From assembly GCF_000240165.1 (NCBI RefSeq), contig NC_017586.1:4725228-4789227 (forward strand): a stretch of DNA of 64,000 bases, given 5' to 3'. Position 1 is the stretch's first letter; each line of letters begins with the position of its first letter. The notes under the pieces were generated by a model. It had not been told where the DNA came from, searched no databases, and saw nothing but the letters and a program-made list of their open reading frames with translations. This stretch comes from Streptantibioticus cattleyicolor NRRL 8057 = DSM 46488. Its GTDB lineage: Bacteria; Actinomycetota; Actinomycetes; Streptomycetales; Streptomycetaceae. The position numbers were made by a program, and so were the translations under genes. Of this stretch, positions 8,569 to 21,502 are shown piece by piece.

Positions 8569-9045
8569 CATTAGTTTCTCGGGGTTCGCCCGTTTCCGCT
8601 TCGTCGTGGCTGGTGTCACAGCTGTTTCCCGCCCGCCCACCCGTGGCTGTACGCGTATAGCGCGGGGTGCGCACTGTCTGCCTGGGGTCCGGGGGCCCTC
8701 CGGGGTGACTCCTCGCTCCGCGTATCCGCCAAGGCTTGGCTCCGGCTGTTGGGTCGCTGCGGGGACACCCCTGCACGCCCCCGTTCTGTTGCGTTCCGCG
8801 CTGCGGCACGGGGTGGGTGAGAAAGGAGATCGGGGTGACCCCAACCTCCTATCTCACCCTCCCTCCGCGAAGAGAGGCACCCCCGACCCCGCACGGCGCA
8901 TAGGCGAAGCCCACCCCTGTGCCGAACCAAACCAAAACCCACCCCAACCACCCACCGGACAGGGGCGAACGGGGGCCACCCCGGAACCCTGAAACGGGCG
9001 AACCGGGCCACGGAGTAACGGCTGACCGCCAGCGCGAGCGAACCC
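8566..9045 (-). repeat. Dispersed MITE-like element, copy A (internally deleted)
   Basis: This 480-bp non-coding stretch between the convergent glcP and NCS1 genes is, read on the minus strand, the same sequence as 54899-55505 with many small differences and one internal deletion of about 100 bp. Shared blocks include the CCACCCGTGGCTGT and GCGCACTGTCTGCCT words, the CGCTGCGGGGACACCCC block, a central palindrome (8815-8859), and a terminal repeat at 9015-9045 that matches the copy at 55475-55505 at 30 of 31 positions. No plausible protein is encoded. See findings. Confidence 0.85.
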
Positions 9046-9073
9046 GCGCGAGCGAACCCGCGCGAGCGGAGCC
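9032..9073. repeat. Three tandem 14-mers
   Basis: GCGCGAGCGAACCC at 9032-9045 and again at 9046-9059, then a variant GCGCGAGCGGAGCC at 9060-9073, ending exactly at the stop codon of the NCS1 permease. The first copy is the outer end of the dispersed element, so its edge appears to have been amplified. Confidence 0.8.
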
Positions 9074-10540
9074 TCAGTGGGAGTGGGCCGTGGGGCGTTC
9101 GGCGGGGGTGGCCGGGGTTGCGGGGGCGGCCGGGGCGGGGGTCGCCGTGGAGCGGGGGAGGACCGCGTAGAGGGCCGCGGCGACGACAACGGTCACGGCC
9201 CACCCCAAGCCGTTCCGCCCGACCCACGTCTGCGCGAGCGGGCCGCTGAACCAGGAGACCGAGGTGAGGCAGAGGCCGACGACGAGGGCGGCGGCCCAGG
9301 CGGTCATGGCCTGCCAGGCGAAGCCGCCCCGGTACCAGTAGGCGCTGGTGCGGGTGGTGTCCATCAGCGCGACCGGGTCGTACTCCTTGCGCCGCAGCAT
9401 GTCCACGCCGAAGACGCCGATCCACGCCGAGAAGGAGACCGCCAGCAGCGTCAGGAAGGAGATGAAGGAGCTGATGAAGCTGGTCGCCACGATCATCAGC
9501 AGGGAGCCGAAGACCAGGCTGATCAGCGCGTTGACGCTGACCGCGGCGGCCCGCGGGATCTTGAAGCCGAGGGTCTGCGCGGTGAAGCCGGCCGAGTACA
9601 TCGACATGCTGTTGATCAGCAGCATGCCGATCAGCGCGATCAGCAGGTATGGCACCGACAGCCAGGTCGGCAGCAGCTTGCCGATGAAGGAGACCGGGTC
9701 GGAGGCGTGCGCCAGGTCCGGGGTGGCCACCGCCATCACCGCGCCCATGAGCACCATCGGGACCACCACGATGCCGGCGCCGGAGACCGTGGCGCCCACG
9801 ATGCCCTTGCCGGAGGCGTTCCGCGGCAGGTAGCGGGAGAAGTCCGCGCCGGAGGGGGCCCAGCTGATGCCGCCCGCGGCGATGGTGCCGACGCCGGCGA
9901 TGAGCATCGCGGTGCTGCCGCCGGGGCGGGAGAAGACCTGCGACCAGTGGGTGGTGGCGATCAGGTAGATGAGCACGGCGACGCTGAACGCGCCGAAGAG
10001 GTAGGCGGACCACCGGTTGCACAGCAGCAGCACCTTGCGTCCCATGCCGCTGACGGTGAAGGTGCAGCCGACGAAGAAGAGCAGGGTGACGATGATCAGC
10101 CAGGTGCTGCTCTTGATGCCGAAGAGCAGGTCGAGGATGGTGAGCACGGCGTAGGCGCCGGTCACCGCGTTGATCGTCTCCCAGCCCCAGCGGGCGATCC
10201 AGGTGACCGCGCCGGGGAAGAGGTTGCCGCGCTGGCCGAAGACCGCCCGCGACAGCGTCATGCCGGGGGAGCCGCCGCGCTTGCCGGCGATGGTCAGCAG
10301 GCCCACGATGCCGTAGCTGACCACCGGGCCCAGGATGGCGACGAGGAGCACCTGGAAGAAGTTGAGGCCGTTGGAGACGACCAGGCCGGCGCCCATGGTC
10401 AGCAGCAGCACGCTGATGTTGGCGGCCACCCAGGTGGGGAAGAGTTCACGGACCCGGCCACCGCGCTCGGCGTCCGGTACGGGCTCGATGCCTCGGGTCT
10501 CGATGGTGCCTTCGGCATCGGGTGCGGACGTGTGGTCCAT
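9074..10540 (-). CDS. NCS1-family nucleobase/cytosine permease
   Basis: 488 residues with about 12 membrane helices, of the nucleobase:cation symporter-1 family (CodB/allantoin/uracil permease group). The helix-1 region (NISVLLLTMGAGLVV) and SWAPSGADFSRYLP in helix 6, a hallmark of cytosine permeases, are visible. ATG 10540 is chosen, with GGAG about ten bases upstream; a 33-residue basic extension reading from 10639 looks non-native. Substrate cannot be fixed from sequence: cytosine, purines or allantoin are all possible. It is divergent from ftsY and convergent with glcP. Confidence 0.85.
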   Translation of the reverse strand: MDHTSAPDAEGTIETRGIEPVPDAERGGRVRELFPTWVAANISVLLLTMGAGLVVSNGLNFFQVLLVAILGPVVSYGIVGLLTIAGKRGGSPGMTLSRAVFGQRGNLFPGAVTWIARWGWETINAVTGAYAVLTILDLLFGIKSSTWLIIVTLLFFVGCTFTVSGMGRKVLLLCNRWSAYLFGAFSVAVLIYLIATTHWSQVFSRPGGSTAMLIAGVGTIAAGGISWAPSGADFSRYLPRNASGKGIVGATVSGAGIVVVPMVLMGAVMAVATPDLAHASDPVSFIGKLLPTWLSVPYLLIALIGMLLINSMSMYSAGFTAQTLGFKIPRAAAVSVNALISLVFGSLLMIVATSFISSFISFLTLLAVSFSAWIGVFGVDMLRRKEYDPVALMDTTRTSAYWYRGGFAWQAMTAWAAALVVGLCLTSVSWFSGPLAQTWVGRNGLGWAVTVVVAAALYAVLPRSTATPAPAAPATPATPAERPTAHSH

Positions 10541-10704
10541 ATGCGGGGATCTCCGGCGGCGGGACAGCGGGTGGGACCGACGCGTCGACGGTGACGGAAA
10601 CCTGGACGCCGAATGAACGGCGAACTGACGGAAGACCACGTCTTTGTTGTCTACGCGCGTTGCGCTCAGGATCGTATGGCGATCCGCCGACCGTCAAGGG
10701 TGAC

Positions 10705-10752
10705 CTTTGTCCCATTGTGGAAGGGGCGGTGAGCGGTCTTTGTCCCATTGTG
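10705..10752. promoter_or_regulatory. Pair of 15-bp direct repeats between NCS1 permease and ftsY
   Basis: CTTTGTCCCATTGTG occurs perfectly at 10705-10719 and 10738-10752, 33 bp apart (about three helical turns). It lies in the 386-bp divergent spacer (10541-10926), which holds no gene. A related CTTTGTTGTC word with an ACGCGCGT palindrome occurs nearer the permease (about 10640-10660). The spacing suggests a two-site operator; the regulator is unknown. Confidence 0.55.
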
Positions 10753-10926
10753 CCGGATCGGTTGGCAAACGGGGATCCGTTGTGGAGGACGGCCTGAGAT
10801 CGCCGGACGTCTTTGCCGCGCGGCGGCGAGGGGTACGGGTCCGGACGTACTTCTCCGGCGGGTTGCCCCGGCGCACGCGCGCGTGCCGTGGAGGTGCCGA
10901 CCGGGTGGCCGATACTGGGGAGCGTT

Positions 10927-12153
10927 ATGGAAACCGTCATCCTTGCTGTAGTCATCGCCCTGGTCGTGGTCGGCGCGCTCAGCGGCCTCGTGGTCGGCAC
11001 CCGCCGTAAGAAGCGGCTGCCCTCCGCCCCGCCGCCCACCGCGGAACCGCAGATCACCGCTCCGCCGGCCGAGCCGCACGTCGGCGAGGAGGCGGAGACC
11101 CCCCAGGAGGAACCACGCCGCACCATCGAGGAGGTCGGCCTCCCGGAGGCGGGCACCACGGTGGCCCCGCCGCCCGAGGAGGCGGCCGAGGTGGTCGAGG
11201 AGCCGGCCGCCCCCGCGGTCGAGGTCCCCGAACCCACCGCCGGCCGGCTGGTCCGGCTGCGTTCCCGGCTCTCCCGTTCGCAGAACACCCTCGGCAAGGG
11301 GCTGCTCAGCCTGCTCTCCCGGGAGCACCTGGACGAGGACACCTGGGAGGAGATCGAGGACACGCTGCTCACCGCCGACGTCGGCGTCGCCCCCACCCAG
11401 GAGCTGGTGGAGCGGCTGCGCACCCGGGTCAAGGTGCTGGGCACCCGTACCCCCGCCGAGCTGCGCGCGCTGCTGCGCGAGGAGCTGCTCACCCTGGTCG
11501 GCCCCGGCCTCGACCGCACCCTGCACACCGAGAGCCCGCAGGACCAGCCGGCCGTGCTGATGGTCGTCGGGGTCAACGGCACCGGCAAGACCACCACCAC
11601 CGGCAAGCTCGCCCGGGTGCTGGTGGCCGACGGGCGCAGTGTGGTGCTCGGCGCCGCCGACACCTTCCGGGCCGCCGCCGCCGACCAGCTCCAGACCTGG
11701 GGCGAGCGGGTGGGCGCCCGTACCGTGCGCGGCCCCGAGGGCGGCGACCCGGCCTCGGTGGCCTTCGACGCGGTGAAGGAGGGCATCGCCGAGGGCGCCG
11801 ACGTGGTCCTGATCGACACCGCCGGCCGGCTGCACACCAAGACCGGGCTCATGGACGAGCTGGGCAAGGTCAAGCGGGTGGTGGAGAAGCACGGCCCGGT
11901 GGACGAGGTCATCCTGGTGCTGGACGCCACCACCGGCCAGAACGGGCTGGTGCAGGCGCGGGTCTTCGCCGAGGTGGTCGACATCACCGGTATCGCGCTC
12001 ACCAAGCTCGACGGCACCGCCAAGGGCGGCATCGTCGTCGCCGTCCAGCGGGAACTGGGCGTCCCGGTGAAGCTGATCGGTCTCGGCGAGGGGCCGGACG
12101 ACCTGGCCCCGTTCGAGCCGGAGGCGTTCGTCGACGCGCTGATCGGCGACTGA
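10927..12153 (+). CDS. ftsY: Signal recognition particle receptor FtsY
   Basis: 408 residues. Residues 1-23 are a hydrophobic anchor, followed by a Pro/Glu-rich acidic linker to about 105, then the four-helix N domain and the GTPase G domain. P-loop GVNGTGKTT is at about 215-223; DTAGR and TKLDG follow. FtsY docks ribosome-SRP complexes at the membrane and activates GTP hydrolysis reciprocally with Ffh, encoded 12 kb downstream. GGGGAG seven bases before ATG 10927 fixes the start. Single-gene unit with a strong terminator. Confidence 0.98.
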   Translation: METVILAVVIALVVVGALSGLVVGTRRKKRLPSAPPPTAEPQITAPPAEPHVGEEAETPQEEPRRTIEEVGLPEAGTTVAPPPEEAAEVVEEPAAPAVEVPEPTAGRLVRLRSRLSRSQNTLGKGLLSLLSREHLDEDTWEEIEDTLLTADVGVAPTQELVERLRTRVKVLGTRTPAELRALLREELLTLVGPGLDRTLHTESPQDQPAVLMVVGVNGTGKTTTTGKLARVLVADGRSVVLGAADTFRAAAADQLQTWGERVGARTVRGPEGGDPASVAFDAVKEGIAEGADVVLIDTAGRLHTKTGLMDELGKVKRVVEKHGPVDEVILVLDATTGQNGLVQARVFAEVVDITGIALTKLDGTAKGGIVVAVQRELGVPVKLIGLGEGPDDLAPFEPEAFVDALIGD

Positions 12154-12168
12154 CCGTCCTTCGTCCGC

Positions 12169-12200
12169 ACGGCCCCCGGGGATCCGTCCCCGGGGGCCGT
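12169..12200 (+). terminator. ftsY terminator
   Basis: Perfect 14-bp stem ACGGCCCCCGGGGA / TCCCCGGGGGCCGT with a TCCG loop, 16 bp after the ftsY stop. It also lies between the convergent ends of ftsY and the next gene and can act both ways. Confidence 0.85.
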
Positions 12201-12227
12201 CGTCGTCCCCGGCGGCCGGGTGCCGGG

Positions 12228-12905
12228 TCAGCCGGAACGGGCCAGGGTGCCGTGCCGGTGGCAGACGTAGGCCAGGGTGCCCAGCAGCAGCCGGGCCTCC
12301 GGGGGCTGCCGGTCCACCGAGGGCGGACGCAGCCAGCGCACCGGCCCCAGCCCGCCGAGGTCGGAAGGGGGCACCGTGACGTGGTCACCCAGGCCGAGGC
12401 AGCGCAGGTCGAGCGCGGCGCCGTCCCAGCCCATCCGGTACAGCAGCCGGGGCAGCTCGCGGGCGGCGCCGGGGGCGACGAAGAAGAGCGCCCGGCCGGT
12501 CGGGGTGGCCAGCACCGGGCCGAGCCGCAGCCCCATCCGCTCCAGCCGCACCAGCGCCCGGCACCCGGCCTCCTCGGCCACCTCCAGCACGTCGAACCAG
12601 CGGCCCACCGGCAGCAGCACGGCCGCCCCGGGGGTCAGCTGCCACGCCTCGGTCACCTCGTCCAGGCCGGCCCCGGCCGGGATCTCGTCCGCCAGCGGCA
12701 GCGCGTGGGCGCCGGGCGCCGGGCACCTGTCGTCCCCGCAGCTGCACGGGCCGCCGGCCCGGCCGACCCGGGCCCCGGGGATCACCGCCCAGCCGAACCG
12801 TCCGGTGTACTCGGCGATCGTGGTACGGACCGAAGCGCGGCCACGGCGGCGCCCGCCGGGCGTGAACTCCCGGATGTCACGGATGCTGCCGATCGTGAAG
12901 CCCAT
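12228..12905 (-). CDS. Bifunctional primase/polymerase (prim-pol) domain protein
   Basis: 225 residues resembling the N-terminal prim-pol domain found in many actinomycete proteins: a GWAVIPGAR-type start, a Cys-rich CSCGDDRCPAPG segment, a WFDVLEV strand, and a C-terminal LGLGDHVTVPPS. The usual acidic catalytic cluster is hard to recognise and no helicase domain follows, so DNA-synthesis activity is uncertain. GGAGG close before ATG 12905 fixes the start. It is divergent from nsdA, an arrangement I believe is conserved in Streptomyces. Confidence 0.7.
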   Translation of the reverse strand: MGFTIGSIRDIREFTPGGRRRGRASVRTTIAEYTGRFGWAVIPGARVGRAGGPCSCGDDRCPAPGAHALPLADEIPAGAGLDEVTEAWQLTPGAAVLLPVGRWFDVLEVAEEAGCRALVRLERMGLRLGPVLATPTGRALFFVAPGAARELPRLLYRMGWDGAALDLRCLGLGDHVTVPPSDLGGLGPVRWLRPPSVDRQPPEARLLLGTLAYVCHRHGTLARSG

Positions 12906-13374
12906 GCCACCTCCAACACTGGGAAACCGTCGTTGGTTACGCCTCGTCGCGGTCGGCCACCGGCCGGAGCCCGCCGTGCGGCCGGGGCGCGTCGTATCGC
13001 GACGAGGGGTGCGCGGCCGGTTCCGCGCTCCCACGTGCTTCCCTTCACCCGTTCGACGATCGTCACGTGTCAAGTGAATCGCGACCGGCCACGGAAGAGT
13101 TCATTCGAAGGGGTGGCGAATGGTGGCGAATCCCCGCCTCGCGCCAGTCGGACCGTGATCGTAGGATTACTTTCGGTTCAACTGCCCGTGGGGAGCGCGC
13201 CGTTCGCGGGTATGCCACGGGCACGTACGTACGGCGGCGGGCGCGGGGTTCGCCGGTGGCCGGGGCGGCCGGTTTGTGGGGGATCGCGGGAAGTTGCGTG
13301 AAACGCCCGCCAACACCGGCCGCCGCGGGGAGAATTCGACACGCTCGGCGCGAAGAAGCGAATGGGGGCGTTCC
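12906..13374. promoter_or_regulatory. Divergent control region upstream of nsdA
   Basis: A 469-bp spacer with no convincing gene. It contains an inverted repeat CCTCGTCGCG (12942-12951) / CGCGACGAGG (12998-13007), and two back-to-back perfect copies of GGTGGCGAAT (13112-13121 and 13122-13131). The tandem decamers are good candidates for an activator or repressor site acting on nsdA. Confidence 0.5.
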
Positions 13375-14871
13375 GTGGGCGGAGGCGACGCGGCCGGCGG
13401 CACCGGCGGCAAGCAGGCGAACGACCGGCTCGGGTCCTGGTTCGTCCGCAGCGGATGGTCCAAGGGCGAGCTGGCCCGGCAGGTCAACCGGCGGGCCCGC
13501 CAGATGGGGGCCCACCACATCAGCACCGACACCTCCCGGGTGCGCCGCTGGCTCGACGGCGAACAGCCCCGCGAGCCGATCCCGCGCATCCTGTCCGAGC
13601 TGTTCTCCGAGCGCTTCGGCACCGTGGTGGCCGTCGAGGACCTCGGGCTGCGCGCCGCCCACCAGCCGCCCGGCGCCTCCGGGGTCGACCTGCCCTGGGC
13701 GGCGCCGCAGACGGTGGCGCTGATGAGCGAGTTCTCCCGCAGCGACCTGATGCTGGGCCGCCGAGGCTTCCTCGGCGCCTCGCTGGCGCTCTCCGCCGGG
13801 CCGGCGCTGGTGGAGCCGATGCAGCGGTGGCTGGTGCCGACCCCGGCCGGACCCGGCGGCACCGGACGGGAGGGCGCCGCCCGGCAGGATCGTTCCGGCC
13901 ACCCGGTCAGGCTCTCCGGCCCCGAGCTGGACCTGCTGGACACCACCACCGTGATGTTCCGCGCCTGGGACGCCCAGTGCGGCGGCGGGCTGCGCCGCAA
14001 GGCGGTGGTGGGACAGCTCCACGAGGTCACCGACCTGCTCCAGGACCACCACCCGGAAGCGGTGACCCGCCGGCTGTTCAAGGTCGCCGCCGAACTGGCC
14101 GAGCTGGCCGGGTGGATGAGCTACGACGTGGGGCTGCAACCCAGCGCCCAGAAGTACTTCGTGCTCGCCCTGCACGCCGCCAAGGAGGCCGGCGACCGGC
14201 CGCTCGGCGCCTACGTGCTCTCCAGCATGAGCCGCCAGATGATCCACCTCGGGCGCCCGGACGACGCCCTGGAGCTGATCCACCTCGCCCAGTACGGCAG
14301 CCGCGACTCGGCCACCCCGACCACCCAGGCGATGCTGTACGCGATGGAGGCCCGCGCCTACGCCGGGATGGGCCAGGTCAACAAGTGCCACCGGGCGGTG
14401 CGGATGGCCGAGGAGACCTTCACCGATTCCCGTCCCGAGGAGGACCCGGACTGGATCGGGTTCTTCTCCGAGGCCGAGCTCAACGCGGAGAACGCGCACT
14501 CCTACCGCGACCTGGCCTACGTGGCCGGGCGCAGCCCCACCTACGCCTCGCTGGCCGAGCCGGTGATGGCCCGGGCCGTCGAGCTGTTCGGCGCCGACCC
14601 CGGGCACCAGCGCTCCTACGCGCTCAACCTCGTCGGCATGGCCTCCGTCCACCTGCTGCAAAAGCGCCCGGAGGAGGCCGCCGGGTTCGCCGGACAAGCC
14701 CTCGACGTGGCCGGACGGCTCCGTTCCGAACGGGTCAACACCCGCATCCGGCGCACCGCCGACACCGCGCTGCGCGACTACGGGGAGGTTCCCGAGGTCG
14801 CCGAGTTGAGCGACCGGCTGCGGGTGGAGCTGCCGGACGACTGCGAGAGCGCGGCGGCCCAAGCGGTCTGA
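13375..14871 (+). CDS. nsdA: NsdA-like negative regulator of differentiation
   Basis: 498 residues. An N-terminal region rich in Arg/Trp motifs (SRVRRWLDGEQPREPIP, about 55-71) is followed by a LGRRGFLGASLALS stretch (about 128-140) that looks like an internal twin-arginine/hydrophobic segment, then TPR-like helices over about residues 230-470. This architecture and the position directly before amtB match NsdA, which represses sporulation and antibiotic production in S. coelicolor. GTG 13375 has GGGGG six bases upstream; GTG 13276 is an alternative. The molecular mechanism of the family is not known to me. Confidence 0.85.
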   Translation: MGGGDAAGGTGGKQANDRLGSWFVRSGWSKGELARQVNRRARQMGAHHISTDTSRVRRWLDGEQPREPIPRILSELFSERFGTVVAVEDLGLRAAHQPPGASGVDLPWAAPQTVALMSEFSRSDLMLGRRGFLGASLALSAGPALVEPMQRWLVPTPAGPGGTGREGAARQDRSGHPVRLSGPELDLLDTTTVMFRAWDAQCGGGLRRKAVVGQLHEVTDLLQDHHPEAVTRRLFKVAAELAELAGWMSYDVGLQPSAQKYFVLALHAAKEAGDRPLGAYVLSSMSRQMIHLGRPDDALELIHLAQYGSRDSATPTTQAMLYAMEARAYAGMGQVNKCHRAVRMAEETFTDSRPEEDPDWIGFFSEAELNAENAHSYRDLAYVAGRSPTYASLAEPVMARAVELFGADPGHQRSYALNLVGMASVHLLQKRPEEAAGFAGQALDVAGRLRSERVNTRIRRTADTALRDYGEVPEVAELSDRLRVELPDDCESAAAQAV

Positions 14872-14920
14872 CCCGCCGACCGGCCCCGGTTCACCTCCCC
14901 GTAACACCGGCGCCGCCTTC

Positions 14921-19267
<4,347 letters not shown>

Positions 19268-19274
19268 CGCTACG

Positions 19275-20486
19275 TCAGATCACGATGCGCAGCGGATCCT
19301 CCAGCAGCCCGGCCAGCTCCTCCAGGAACCGGGCGGCCGTCGCCCCGTCGGCGGCCCGGTGGTCCACCGACAGCGTCAGCTCCACGGTGTGCCGGGGCAC
19401 CACCGCGTCGTCCACCACCACCGGCCGGCGACGGATCGCCCCCACCGCCAGGATGGCCGCCTCCGGCGGGTTGATCACCGCCTGGAAGTCGTCCACCCCG
19501 AACATGCCGAGGTTGCTGACGGTGAAGGTGCTGCCGCTCAGCTCCGCCGGCGGCAGCGTGCGGGCCCGCGCACCCTCCGCCAACTCCCGCGTCCGCGCGG
19601 CCAGTTCGGTCAACGGCAGCCGGTCGGCGTCGCGTACCACCGGCACCAGCAGCCCGTCGTCGGTGGCCACCGCCACCCCGAGGTGGACGCGCCCGTGCCG
19701 CAGCAGACGGTCGTCCACCCAGGAGGAGTTGAGGTCCGGGTGATGGCGCAGCGCGGTGGCGCACGCCTTGAGGATCAGGTCGTTGGGGCTGACCCGGGTC
19801 TGCCGGCCGGAGTTGACCCGGGCGCGGAAGTCGCGCAGCGCCTCGGCGTCCACCGTGCGGTGCAGGTAGAAGTGGGGCGCCTCGCGCTTGCTCGCGGCCA
19901 GCCGCGTGGCGGCCACCTTGCGCATCCGGCTGACCGGGGCCTCCATCGACCCCTTGGCGTCGTCGGCCGCGGCGTCGGTGCGTGCCGGTCCGGTCCGGGC
20001 GGCCTCGGGCTCCGATGCTTTCAGGGCCTTCGCGGCTTTCTCGACGTCCGCCCGCACCACCCGACCGCCCGGCCCGCTCCCCGGGATCGCCGCGATGTCC
20101 ACCCCGTACTCCCGGGCCAGGCGGCGGGCGAGGGGTGAGGTGCGCACCACGTCGCGTTCGCCGACGGGGGCGGGGGCGGCGGGGGCCGGCTCGGGAGCCT
20201 CCCGCGCCACGGGAGTTGACGGTACGTCAGCTCGTACCGGTACCGTCTCGCCCGCGACGGCCAGCAGCGCGATCGGCTCGCCGATCTTCGCCGTGCCGCC
20301 CTCCGGCACCAGGATCTCGGCGAGCGCGCCGGCCTCGTACGCCTCGTGCTCCATCACCGCCTTGTCGGTCTCGATGTCGACGAGGGTGTCGCCCGGGGCC
20401 ACCGGGTCGCCGGGGCGCTTGTGCCAGGCGGCGATCACGCCCTCCTCCATGGTGTCGGAGAGCCGGGGCATCAGGATCTCGGTCAT
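19275..20486 (-). CDS. pdhC: Dihydrolipoamide acyltransferase (E2) of a 2-oxoacid dehydrogenase complex
   Basis: 403 residues: one N-terminal lipoyl domain with the lipoyl Lys42 in ETDKA, a peripheral-subunit-binding domain at about 133-168 (TSPLARRLAREYGVDI), and a catalytic domain with DHRAADG at about 375-381. It transfers the acyl group from E1 to CoA. It overlaps the upstream E1 beta gene (ATGA). Single lipoyl domain and adjacency to separate E1 alpha/beta genes indicate the alpha2-beta2 class; pyruvate, acetoin or branched-chain substrates are all possible. No E3 gene is in the cluster. Confidence 0.92.
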   Translation of the reverse strand: MTEILMPRLSDTMEEGVIAAWHKRPGDPVAPGDTLVDIETDKAVMEHEAYEAGALAEILVPEGGTAKIGEPIALLAVAGETVPVRADVPSTPVAREAPEPAPAAPAPVGERDVVRTSPLARRLAREYGVDIAAIPGSGPGGRVVRADVEKAAKALKASEPEAARTGPARTDAAADDAKGSMEAPVSRMRKVAATRLAASKREAPHFYLHRTVDAEALRDFRARVNSGRQTRVSPNDLILKACATALRHHPDLNSSWVDDRLLRHGRVHLGVAVATDDGLLVPVVRDADRLPLTELAARTRELAEGARARTLPPAELSGSTFTVSNLGMFGVDDFQAVINPPEAAILAVGAIRRRPVVVDDAVVPRHTVELTLSVDHRAADGATAARFLEELAGLLEDPLRIVI

Positions 20487-21490
20487 CGGTGTGCTCCTTC
20501 GCGGATGCGGCCGGTGGCGCGCAGCGTGCGGCGCGCGGCGGTGGCGAGGGACCGGGCCGACGGCAGCGCCGCGGTCTCCAGGGACTTGGCGTACGGCAGC
20601 GGCACCTCGGCCATCGCCACCCGGGCCACCGGCGCGTCCAGCCAGTCGAAGGCGCCCTCCTGGATGGTGGCGGCGATCTCCGCGCCGATGCCGTAGGTCA
20701 GCCAGTCGTCCTCGGCGACCACGGCCGAGCCGGTCCGGCGCACCGACTCCACGATCGTGGCCCGGTCCAGCGGACGCAGGCTGCGCAGGTCGACCACCTC
20801 GGCGCTGATCCCCTCCCGGGCCAGGTCGTCGGCGGCCTGGAGGGCGACGCCGGCCATCCGCGAGTAGCCGATCAGCGTGATGTCGGTGCCCGGGCGGATC
20901 ACCGCGGCCCGGCCGATCTCGGCGACCTCCTCGGTGTCGGGCACCTCGCCCTTGGTGTTGTACAGCCCCAGGTTCTCCAGCAGCAGCACCGGGTCGTCGT
21001 CGCGGATCGCGGCCCGCAGCATGGCCGCCGCCTCGGCCGGGGTGCTGGGCGCCAGCACCTTCAGCCCGGGGACGAAGGCGTAGAACAGCTCGATGTTCTG
21101 CGAGTGGGTGGCGCCGAGCTGCTGCCCGCCGCCGCCCGGGGTGCGGATCACCATCGGCACGCTGCACTGGCCGCCGAACATCCCGTAGATCTTCGCCGCG
21201 TGGTTGACGATCTGGTCCAGCGCCAGCAGCGAGAAGTTGATCGTCATGATCTCCACCACCGGCCGCAGGCCCAGCATGGCCGCGCCGATCGCGGCGCCGA
21301 CGAACCCCTCCTCGGCGATCGGGGTGTCCCGCACCCGGCGCGGCCCGAACTCCTTGAGCAGCCCCTCGGTGATCTTGTAGCTGCCCTCGAAGTGGCCGAT
21401 CTCCTCGCCGATGAGGAAGACGTCCTCGTCGCGCTGCATCTCCGCGCGCAGCGTCTCGCGCAGCGCCTGACGATAGGTGATGACGGGCAT
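20483..21490 (-). CDS. pdhB: 2-oxoacid (pyruvate-type) dehydrogenase E1 beta subunit
   Basis: 335 residues of the transketolase-like pyrimidine-binding fold, typical E1 beta length. Family segments are visible: EEIGHFEGSYKITEGL near the N-terminus, TPIAEEGFVGAAIGAAM with the Glu that contacts the thiamine diphosphate aminopyrimidine, and IRTPGGGGQQLGATHSQ. It pairs with the E1 alpha subunit encoded just upstream to decarboxylate a 2-oxoacid. Its stop overlaps the E2 start. Confidence 0.94.
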   Translation of the reverse strand: MPVITYRQALRETLRAEMQRDEDVFLIGEEIGHFEGSYKITEGLLKEFGPRRVRDTPIAEEGFVGAAIGAAMLGLRPVVEIMTINFSLLALDQIVNHAAKIYGMFGGQCSVPMVIRTPGGGGQQLGATHSQNIELFYAFVPGLKVLAPSTPAEAAAMLRAAIRDDDPVLLLENLGLYNTKGEVPDTEEVAEIGRAAVIRPGTDITLIGYSRMAGVALQAADDLAREGISAEVVDLRSLRPLDRATIVESVRRTGSAVVAEDDWLTYGIGAEIAATIQEGAFDWLDAPVARVAMAEVPLPYAKSLETAALPSARSLATAARRTLRATGRIREGAHR

Positions 21491-21502
21491 ACCGGCCTCC
21501 TT

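Noticed and set aside
9032-9073. Tandem repeats considered as a CRISPR array
   Set aside because: Head-to-tail 14-mers without spacers, no cas genes in the window.
8616-10022. Long minus-strand reading frame crossing the repeat and the NCS1 gene
   Set aside because: It lies in a shifted frame of the permease and runs on into the non-coding element. No motif or conserved domain is visible.
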